A stretch of DNA of 64,000 bases from Apostichopus japonicus (Eukaryota > Echinodermata > Holothuroidea > Aspidochirotida > Stichopodidae), in contig NC_092575.1 of the NCBI RefSeq assembly GCF_037975245.1, positions 4,028,501-4,092,500 on the forward strand, read 5' to 3'. A program made the translations under genes and the position numbers. Positions 24,301 through 36,300 of this stretch are shown here, one piece after another. The notes under the pieces were generated by a model that was not told the DNA's origin, did no database searches, and was given only the letters and a program-made list of their open reading frames with translations. Numbering within the stretch: the first letter of the stretch is position 1; each line of letters begins with the position of its first letter.

Positions 24301-27300
24301 TTTTACTTTTTTTGTTGTTGGTATTTTAAGATTATTTTTATTGGGTCATTATATGTTTTCACTGTATTTATTTCCTTGCTATCGTTTTTTGTTTTTTGTG
24401 AAGTGCTTTGATACTCTTTTTGATTAAGCGCTATATAAATGACGTATTTATTTATTTTACTCATGCAATCATTAAACACTGGAGATTTCTGAGATTCTCA
24501 AAATGTCTTTCAGGCATGCAAAGTACCATGAGGTTGCTCAAGCCTTCAGACTTTAAAAGGATACTCCAGAGGAAAATTTATTTTTGACTGATGAAAGAGG
24601 AACATATTCTAAGCACTTCTGGTGTAAATTTGCATTCAATTCCTACATAGCTTGTCAAAGATTATACCAAAAGTGAACCTGAAGCAATTAGGTGTGATGT
24701 CACAGTTGCACACATGGCAGCAAACTGTTTTATTTTTCACTCACTTGGTTTGGATTGGATAGGGTTCCAACTTTAGGGGTGGTGAAATTACCAATATACC
24801 AAGGACATATAGTGTGTTCATATTGAGATGTATCCAAGTTTGTGAAGCAGGAAATTGGATGAAAAGTTTTAAAGAATGACATAGAAAGAAATTTGTCAGT
24901 GTGATTTCGATGACATCACACCTGTTTGCTTCAAGTTCTCTTTCGGTGGAAAAAATGTTTCAACTTCAATTGCTGTTATATTGAAAACAGCACATAAGAA
25001 TTGAATTCAAATTCCAACAGAATGCTTACAACATGTTCCCTCTTTCTAAGCTATCCATTTAAGGACCTGTGTGAACTGATCAGTACGAGAATGTGGGATG
25101 ACATGTTTTTGTGGTTTTGATTGAAATGTGAGAGCTTTGCTCTAGGACAAGAAAACCCTGAAACAGCACATTTGCTGCTAATACCCTTGTAAGACTCTAC
25201 CTCAAATGCTTTCTGCAATTTGTACATGCCCACATGCACCAGTAGACTCCAGGCTTGTTCCTCTGCAAGGACCTTCTGTCGAATCCTATGGAGCCTGTCG
25301 TAGATGTGGAGACCCAGACAGGTGAGAATCTCCTCCTGGGCTGCCTCTAGGGTCTTTGCGTGACGTTCCCGACGTCTGTCGAACGAATGAAGAAAATTTA
25401 CAAGTCGGTTAAGCTGGGCAGTGAGTTGGTTTGTAGCTCTTTGATGCCAAATATCTATGATTACCGAGACTTTGTTCAATTGATGAATTAGGAATGAACA
25501 CTCCTCAATGTCTGGGAATAATATCAAAGGGCGCAACCTCTGGGATAGTAAAAGTCTGTATAGCCAAGTAAAATTTGGAGGAAATGACGACCGTTTTCCA
25601 AAATACTGCCCTCATCTTTTATCACCAAAAGCATAATTTAGTGTTCACATGTGGTGATCTGCAATTTCTTCATTTTGCTGGATCATAATAAAATCTTCTG
25701 AACATACTAAAAGGTTTGTGTGAACAAAAACTTGCTATATAACTTTGCTTTTGTGTAGCAAATTTGGTCACCGCTTTCTCCCCGGCATTTTACTTCACGA
25801 TAACAGGTTATTTCAGGCCTGCTGCTACTGGCAGGAATCGAAGAAATGTGCACTTACACTCCGCAGAGATCGGGCTCTGCCCTCTTGACGAGTTTCTCGA
25901 TGTAGTCCGTATCGCAGAGGACGTGGAGGTGATGTTTCCTCGGACAGTATCTGATTCCCTGGTACATCGATGGACAGAAGTCTTTGTCTTTGGGAGGTTC
26001 CTGGTTCTGGACCAGAATGTGGAAGGCAGTCATGACCTTTGACTTACACTCACTACAAAATCTGTCGACGAGACAAGAGAAGAAAAATAACAGTCAGGAC
26101 TCTTCTTGAATCCCATCTAGGACTACCTGTTGTAAAAACTCACCTCTTTCCTAAAATATTGATGATAATCAAGTATTGAATAGTAGTAATATACCTACTG
26201 TGATATTTCACCACACAGAATATAAATCTGCCACATCATAGAGGTGTTTATGAGTATCGTAATTTGGCTGCCTAAATTTACAGATGCAGATCTAAACCTG
26301 ATATGACCCCCTCTAAGTATGTTTCCTCTTCAATGACTTTTGACATTATATTAAGCATCGTTACTTGGATTTCATTAAAGGAATCAGCAGCTGCTTGCAA
26401 TTAAACAAAATAAATGTAACAAATCTACCAAGTATTGCTCAGAATAAGATTGCAAAAATTCACATAAAGCTCTTGTTCACCAAATAAACAAGGAATAGAG
26501 AGAAATTCATGATCTGAGCTAAAATTCTTAACTTGAATTTGTCAACTGGTTACTCTCCACTGAGGTATTGATGACATCTAAGCATTAAATTTGCAAACTT
26601 TCAACAAACTTGGTGACATTTCCTTCATCGTTTAGAAATGAAAACTGACTCGTCAGTTTCCAAAATTCAAAGTCATCGGACAGAATTGTCAAATACTGTC
26701 AAAGTTTTTTTTACCAAAATCACTTTTCTGAGGTACCTGTAATAATCACTCACCTGTGCTTACTGAGATAGGCATCAGTGGTTCTCTTCAGTTCACAGGA
26801 GGATATCGTTATGACTTCCTCACGACAAGGTGTTTCCATGGCTTCCCAAATATCTTCCCAATTTCTAATTTAAAAAAAAAAAAAAAGTTTTAATGAAATT
26901 TTTTTTATTTATTTATTTTTTTTTTAGATCATTAAATTGCGCCTCTATAAAGATGAAGAAAAAAGAAAATGGAGAAAAAGAAAGAATCTTCTTTTTGTTA
27001 AAATTTTTTTTTGACAGAGCAACATATTAAAGCATAATGCAAACCCCAAACTATAAGTAAACAAAGGAACAAGGAACAGCAGAAATTAGAAACCACTGGG
27101 ACTGAGACACATCTGGACTTACCTATTTACCTAATTTAAGTGTCATAAAGGTATTGTTTTTCAAAGCAAGCCTGTCAGTACTGTCCACTTCAACAACTTG
27201 TGATAATTTACTAGTTTGCAGGTATGTGGGAAAACAAATGACTGGGTCTTGTCTTAAAAAGTTATATATTACATATGACAGCTTGCATCACCATCAAACC

Positions 27301-30300
27301 CCTACCCCTCTCTTTGCAACCCCCCCCCCCTCAAACAATGAGACCACAACAACAGATGGACTGAGAATAACAGGTGACTACATTTTAATATTTAGGATTC
27401 AATGTTTTGTTACATAAGTATAAAAGAATACTAACCATTTGGTAACTTTTTTCAAGAAGATAAAAATATTTATTCATTTTATCTGTCCTCACCTTCCTTG
27501 CTTCCCATTCACACCAAATCAAAATGATGTGTAGAAATACAAGTACTCAGCTTTAGTTTGAGGAGTTTTGTTTCCAAAAGCCGATTATAACCAAACCATC
27601 CCCATGATCACAAGATAAAATATTGTTGCTTACGAGAGTAGTCTGACTTTGTGGTTATCCAAGGAATGTAACTGACACCTCTTGTTTCTCCTGTTCTTGT
27701 GAATGCTATCCACTATGTCGTTCAGCTTTGGTCTGAAACAGAGAAAGTTTTAAAAATAAAAATTAAAGAGGAAAAGAAAAGTATGAATGGTATTATTGGA
27801 CAACTTTTACAGTTTTTGTCCCTTCTGTAACTGTTACTTGTCTTTTAACCTCTGAAGAAGATCCTGCTAGGATCGGAACGTCAGGCCAACATTCTTTTAC
27901 ACACAACTTTTACAGTCTTCGGTAGTAAAATGAATTCCTGGATATCAATGGGGCAATAATAAATCTCACCCTTGAACTCTTTGGTTGGAATACAGTTGCC
28001 TGGTCTCGCAGAGTCTTTAATGGGTTACGCAGACACTTTAGAAATATAACATTTTGAAATGAAGGGAATAAGAATGGGGTGTAGTTAAGGGTCTATCAGA
28101 ATTGCTGGTCTAAGGTAAGGAAGGCTATTTAGCAACATAAACTTCACCCATGAACACTTAGGACAGAGTACAATTACCTTGTGTCAGATAGCACCTCCTG
28201 GGTAACAGACATTATCTGAAAAGTGCGACTCTGGAATGAGGAAGGCGTGGGGAGAGGGGTGTAGTAAGGATCTAACATGTTTGCCGGTCTAAGGTGATAA
28301 GTTTATTGGTGATATATATCTCACCCTTGAACACTTAGGATGGAAAACAGTTGCCTCATGTCGTAGAGTACTTCATGGGTAACAGACATCTCAGCTCTGG
28401 GGGTGATGAGTAGCGGTTCTGTGGCATGGGTCAGCTGCTGTTCCTTCAGACGGTTGAAGAGCTCCTCCATACTGAAGAGAGAGAGAGACAAACAAGAAAA
28501 CAAAAATCAAACCGCTGTCAAGGCAACCCATTTTGCTAAGTGTCTTGCACCCTTTTGGAAACACTTTGATGCTTTTTGGCTAATCAGTCCATGTCTGGAG
28601 TTTGAATTATACTCCAGCTGCACAAAATTTATTGTGTACAGTATATATTAACAATTTCTGTAAACCTTGTTGGAATGCAAAGATATAATCTACACAAAAA
28701 GAACAAAAGGAAACACAACTGTACCCAAAGGTTCATGCATGTAGGCTATTAGCCTAACACAATAATATATAACGATTACAGTACTGCAGTTGGTATGCCT
28801 AAGCAGCAGCTTCCTGTAATAGCCAGTGTGGACATCTTGCCAGGTTTAATCAAGTTACTTATACAAATTTCTCTGCTCAGTCTAGAAGAAAGTTTTATCT
28901 TTTTTATTTTTTTCTTCTTATTTAGTCATAAATCAGCCAAGTAGTGCATAATCACATCTAGGTATGTCTGCCATAACATTTGCAGTAGAGTAGGTTCTTG
29001 GGTAGTGAATGATACTTGTTTCAAAATGGAACAGACAATCCTAACATGTTAGACAATTTGGAGTCACATTAATGTCACTCTAACCCTAACCCTAATGTTG
29101 TTTTTGTTCCAGCATAGAGTACTTAATGACAAAAGCCCAGAGGGAGATTTTTGAGCTGCAAATAGGCTCTACATTAATAGAGAAGCAATCCCAACCAATC
29201 TTAAAATGTTTGTGCAAAAGAAAAATCCTGCAGACAACCTCTTTAGGCATCTGTTCAGATGTTAACGCAGATCTCCTAATTTAATGCAAAACTTAAGAAT
29301 GAAAGCCTCCCAAAGGACGGGACAGAATATTTTTTTTTTCAAGTTTCTAAGCCTGATTCCATCTTTAACATTCCAAGTTACTGTATCTCTTTTTTTTTGT
29401 AACTCTTTCATATTGTGATCACTGATAATAGACTATATTTAACTCATGATACATTATCCTCTCCATTTGATGGCTTCAAAGAATTAGGTTATCAAATGTG
29501 GTAAAAAAAAATAGGAACATCAAGTCAGATTTAAAACAAAATGTTACAGTTATATCCGTGGTGAACATAATGTGATAATCCCTCCCCCCCCCAGGCCCTG
29601 CCCCCTCATCCCTGTTTATAGATGGTACTTAAATTTATGTGATAAAGAAAAATCCTACAAACAACTTAATTATTCAGACATCTATTACCAAAGATCAAAT
29701 CTCCTAATGTAGAACAATAAATTGGACAAGTCTCCCAAAGGAGGTGACAGAATATTATTTTCAGTTCTCTTACCCTGATTCCAAGCTATCTCTTTAGTAA
29801 CTCTTTCATGTTGTGATCACTCGATTATGAACTTTATTTTATTCATGATGTATCCTCTCCATTTGATGTGTCTTTAAAAATTAGGTTATAAAATGTGCCA
29901 ATTAAAATAGGAATACCAGACAGACTTAAAACTAATGTTACGTCTGTGGTGAGAATAAAAGGATAAACCTCCACACCCCACTGAAAACCCTGAACTTTGT
30001 TTACAGACAGTACAAATTCAAACAGAATTCCTGAAAGCTGTTGCATTTCGTACATGTGCACAAGCCAATGTTTGCATTAATCCTTTAGTATTTAACATTC
30101 ACCTGTAAGATTTATGGCTGACAACTCAACAGGTAGAAACTGCTTTCCTTTTCATTTCCAGCCAAAATCTGTTTTCAGTTTTTCAACTGGAAACGGTCTT
30201 CAATAGCACTTCAACAATTATGATGTCCACAGAAAGGTAGTATGAAAGATTTATGCGAAATTCCTCTCGTGTCAGTAAAGTTATATGGTATTTTTTAGTG

Positions 30301-33300
30301 CCATGTGAACACACACTGTAAGTGATTTTTTATTAGTATTTGTTCATATTTTTCATCAGGTAGCCTTCTTTTATTGCGAGACAGTTTGACGACGAACCTA
30401 TATAATACAACCAGAATGATTTTGCTTCAATTCGAGATATCCTTTAAAAGGTACGACGACTTTAAAGTAGTTTACCTTCTTCGGCAACCGACGCACGGAA
30501 CGCAGTCTTGTAGTGATGAGCTGAAGATGTCTCCCCTCGGGACCATGAGAGCAGCAGCCAACTCATCTCTAGAGAGAAGCGCAACTTTCTGGAGGAAGTA
30601 ATTGAAAGTAATGAGACGCATGATACCATTATAATTAACATTTCACATTAGAGCTCCTTCCCCCACCTCCTTCCCCCCCAAAAAAAAAGAAAGAAAGAGA
30701 AGGCTTGAAAAACAACGTACACATGGAAAACTACCTTTTTAAACTTTGCAAACAAGCCTCCCATCCCTTGCCAGTAATGAGGAGAAGTGAACATACTATA
30801 GTACAAACACTTTTTGAGAAAGCTGACGGCAAAAACATACCAGAACAGCAGCATGGAGGTGTCGATGACTTCAATTCAAATATAGACTTCTGCTTGTTCA
30901 CCAGAAATAGCTATCATAATATAAATTATAAATGTACTGATTTCTACCATGAGATGCTTAATACTGTAAGTTTTCAGAGTTTGACCTCTGGTGACCTTTG
31001 ACCTCCACCAGAAACATTAGGGTTCTTCCTCTCAATGTGACATATCTACATACCATGTATGAAAGTATCTATGATTCCTGTCACGAGATATCATGTTTAA
31101 AAGGATTTCAGTGTCTGACATCTGGTGACCTCGATGATTTGACCTCCACCAAAAACAATAGGGTTTCTTCCTCTTAACATGACGCATCAACATGAATAAA
31201 GAAAAGTATCCATGGTTCCTACTTTGAGATATTACCAAGCTGGATGTTTACACAACACACACACACACACATACACGCCATCATGACTTCAATGGTATAT
31301 AACTGTTATCATGGAAACCAAAAATGGCAGCTGTAAGTTACTGTACGACCTTCTTGAAATAGTTTGTTCAGATTTTCTCACTAAAATCTTTCCAAAAATG
31401 GGTGTTTTTTTATTCATATTTATCATTCACACAATGGAGGGTTCACATTTCATTAAATATATATATATATGCACTAAGGATATATTATGAAGAACAATAG
31501 GGAACATCCTTATCAACTTGGACTGAAACAAATAGCACTTTGGAATCCACCCTTCGCATGACCCCCCCCCCCCCCCGATTATATTTGGCACTTTAGACAT
31601 AAAGTATAAGGATGGTTATGACAGACTTGACAGTGCTCTCTGATAGTTGGTACACAATACACATCTTGTTCAAATGTATTGTTGTCATCATCCAGATTCA
31701 CACAATATATATATACAATACTTAGTAGCTGACATTGCATTAAAGCTGCAACTGAAACTTTGATGATTAAAAGATTGAATTTAAACATCACTTCGCTCTG
31801 TGTACCATTTCAACTATAAGGGTTAATGTTGGTGGTATTGTTGGGGTAGGTGCACTGGTATAAAATCAATGCGATATACTGTATGGTCTGTGCGCCAAAA
31901 GTCAAATTCCAGAAAGTCTCCCATTACCCTTTACACCACAGTGACTGCCTTGTACAACTATTATTTAAAGGGATGCAGTCTTGTAGGTTCTTGTAAGTTT
32001 GCTGTATGACAAACACACATGTGCCAAAGTGTGAAAAAAATCACTACAGCAAAGTTGTTGCAAACATGGTGACTTGAACTCTGTTCAAATTTTGGTACCT
32101 CGGGGGCCCAAGCATTAACTCCCAAAATGATGGAGTAAATGTGATTTCTATGATATCAATTTTTCTTTGCGAGCCAGCAATTTCAGGAAATTATTATTCA
32201 ACAAGTCTACTTTGAACTGTTTGTATTGCACCTCACCTGAGCAACAAATGAAGTAAAAATGTATACTTGCCAAAGTATTTTCTCTTTAATAGCACATGCC
32301 AAGTTTTCTGACAATTTATCAATTGCTTATGATTTCATTAAAGAAATAACTAAGCCATGTAGACCACCATTTAATACCAGAAAGAAGGGACACCTTGTAG
32401 TGTTTTAGTGCTGCTCATACAGTACAATATTTGGAGTCACTAAGGTTTAAATATCATCATTGAGTCATTTGAACTTGATCAAGATAATACAGCATTCTTA
32501 TCCTGCCATAGGACTGACAGGAGCACAACACTAATCATAAGACATTACATAGTCTGTATACCACATACTCCCCTAAACTCCACTAAGTAGTGGTCTGTCC
32601 ATTTGCAATGGCCAAAATTTCTGTTTGGACAACCAAAATCAGACGGTGGTCATATGACGGGCTACTAGTTGTTTACATCAATTTCAGATTGCATTGTAAA
32701 TACATGTACTGTAAATACATATTGCTCCTACAATGTAAATATTGATCATCATTTGTTATTTATGAAAACCAGATTTGTTGTTCAGACAATGGAAACATAA
32801 AACATAGAACTTGGTTGTTTGAGAGACGACCAGGTAAACTTCTTAATTTTTTTCCCCTCAAGTAGCTTCTTATTTGAAGGAAGAAAAAGTGACAAAACTT
32901 TGATGCAGTACAAAGTGGCAAAATGATAGATTGCAAAAAGTATAGAATGTTATTTTATTGTTTAAACTAAAATTTATGCATCTTCTTAAGTTCTTTAGCC
33001 ATGTGAATCTTGGAAATTTTATAACGAGATTGAAAATGAGCTGCTTACCAATGGAAATCATACCTGTTAAATTAAATGTAATACAGTACTGTACCTACAA
33101 TGCTGACATCCTTAATTGCTAAATTTGTTGCAAATGGAAAGTTATGTCTTTTGGCAATGAATATAGAGGAAGCTTGCCAACATATAAATAACCTTGAACA
33201 TAATAGAAAAAAAAAGTGGGAAAAACAGAGCTAATGTTAGACTTACCTCCATGAAAGCGTTGATCACCTGATGACCATATTTATAACAGGCGTCACCTGT

Positions 33301-36300
33301 GTGATTACAAGTCAGAGCATCTATCTCTGGCATTTCCATAATCATCTGAAAATAAAGAAGAGATAAAAGGTTTATTGGATGGGTCTCTGGGCAGTGAAGG
33401 CATGGTTGTGTGGAATGGGAGGGGTTGTGTGGAAGAGGAGGGATGAGGGGCAGTGTGGAAGGGGAGGGGTGAGAAAGCACTTGACAAATTGGAAAGAAAA
33501 CATAAACAGGTACAACTGGATGTGGCTGTTTAGGCACTGTTATTACAATTACTACAGTTAAATATCTTTTCCAAAGCTGCAAAGTCACAAGCACTGATCA
33601 ACTAGTGGACTGATTCATACTGTTTTAGTGGACTGGTAAAGACTGAAACTGAAGGAGGAGAAGGTGGCAGTTAAGGAAATGTAGGAAATGACGACAAAAG
33701 GTAAAGATGACAATTGTCTAAATATTGCAACTTATAAACTGTGCACAGAACAAGTCTGACAAACTGTACTACAGTATATATGACAACATTGAATCCCCTT
33801 TCATTCACATCATCATGAATGTCTTTTCTTCTTATTGGGATCTCTCTATCTTACAGTACCTCCCCTAACCATGAAATAAGAGAGCGGATGTCGCCCCATA
33901 AACAATAGATTGCTGTGATTGGAAGGATGGTTATTTGCAGTTATTGTAATTGGTACAGTAACTCAAGGTTACAAAAAAAAAACTTTAAACCAAATGTACA
34001 GTAGATCTATGCAAAACTCAGAGGCCTTCCCCCAACTTAGTGTACAGTACTTGTGAGCATTGTGCGGGATCCTGATCCCGTAGTCCCGATCACAGTGCAA
34101 TGTGTCACTAGTACTATAGTAAAGGCTTCGTAATTGACGCACCCCCGTAATTGACGCACCTTCAATTATTACTAGCAACGATAAAGAAGGCCACCTAAAC
34201 TTTTTGCAGTCAAGCAGAATTATATATTTCATGAGTTTGAATCCATTTCAGCTATTTGCTGACCAAATTGTGGTATTTTTTAAGCTTTTAACACCCTCCC
34301 CCCAGTTTTACACATTTTTTGGACATTTGGAAATCTTACTCCCTAAAAATAACCAAAATTAATTCAAAATGATACCACTACTCTCTGGGACCTGACCTGT
34401 CTAAGCTTAGAGGTTCAGAGCATAGCAAACGGCATCCAAAGTCAATGGATGTATACTTAGGCCTACAATACAGTTAGCTTATCGACGCATGTGTCAATTT
34501 AGGGGTATGAAAGAACTTGACACAGCAGACATTTTGTGGTCAAATTCTTCTCAATTGTACGTTGCGTAAGCACAGAACAATAAATATTTTGAGATCATTA
34601 CATTTCTAAGGAACTACACATATGAAAAGTGCATGCAGTTGGGTGATTTTGATTTTATGTTGACCGACATCGTCAATCCAATCCTTAAGTGCGTCAATTA
34701 TGCGGTCACACTAATTAGCGTCAACTCACGACAACTCACGACAACTCAAGACAACTCAAGACAACAGGCTTAAAATAACATCAAATACCATCAAATACAA
34801 CTGATGTTATCAGAGTATATCTGGAAACACGTTTAAAACTGACTGGAACCAGCGTGCATACAGATCTTTCACGGGAAAAAATGTTTTTGTCGTAAAAATC
34901 GCCAACTTTTTTCTAACGTTGAATTAGACGACGTGATGCTATTGCGCTTGCGCAATGCCATCGGACCGAACCATTATAATATGGGTGGGTTTGTGCTAGG
35001 TTTGGAAAGTACCTTGTGTACAGTGTCGGTAAGGTGGGTTGTCGTACTAATAAAGCACCAAAGTATGGTGAACAGTGTTCGACTTATGGCCAAAAAATTG
35101 CATAGCAACAAATTTTGACAATTGCTATACAATATTTTTGTTGCATAGCAGTTCCCCAATATTGAATAGCAGTTTTGAAATTACCACAAAACGGACCAAA
35201 TGTTGGCGATCAATGTATTAACTAGAAAATGTTTGTTTATTATTATTATTATTTATACTAGTGTTGCTACGATAATCGTTTTCAATATCGGTATCGGCCG
35301 ATATTTGCAATATCGGCAGCATATCGGTATCGGTAAAATTTTGCCTAATTGCCGATAACAGCAAACCGATATTGAACTTTTCTTTTTAACAGCAGAGCTA
35401 CCTGTACTTATTTTTACTTGCAATGATTTGTTAATCTGCCCAAGACGATCCATTTCTTTAGCGTCAGTTAAACTCAGATTCATTTTCGATTAATATCCAT
35501 GGAAACCTGACTCCGTAACATCTAAAAACACGTCTACGGCGCGCGAATATAACCATTGACCTTCGTGAACCTTGGCCTACACACAGCATTAGTGCAGCAT
35601 ATATACACTGTACTAACCATTCATTTCCTCAAAGGCCTCCGTGAAAACCTTGAACATGATGCATACAGTAACTGCACAGTTCAACAGTGTTGGAAAACCT
35701 TGTTCAATTTCCCGCGAACACAATGCCGATTTCCCGCCGGTGTTCGCCTGCCTAGCACGCGTAACGTGCGAGCATAAAGGCGTGGTGTCCAGGGGCCCGT
35801 CTTAGGGCTATGGTGGGGTCACGGGGTAGAACCCCTCGTGGGGATCCTTGGGGCGAAAGCACCCGAAAATTGTCATTTTTTGGGATGACTGGCGATGAAA
35901 AAATTCGCAGTTGAGGATGCAAAATACTGTCAACTTTTTTTTATTTAAATTGTCACGAAACTGATGAAAATTTTAAAATGACAAGTTAAAGTAGCTGTAT
36001 TATGTTATAAAATGAAAAGAGATTTAATCTGTCTTTCAATCTTTAAAAAGTGCAACTTACAAAACTTCCGATATTATGAAACAAACAACGTTCAGCAAAG
36101 CCCCGTTTCTAGACTGCCTAACAATGAATAGCGTGCACTATGCGTACATTTTTACAACTGCAGTGTTTAACCCTATACCTAACTACTGTACCACGGTACA
36201 TGTGCTGCGAATTTGCCCAGGTACCTTCCCAACAACTGTGAGCTCATCCCCTGTATAACACCTGTTTGTTAACATTTTTTGGCACGTTGCCAGGGAACCT

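Noticed and set aside
25764-26042. Plus-strand frame over GGNBP2 exon 7
   Set aside because: It is the shadow of the well conserved minus-strand exon.
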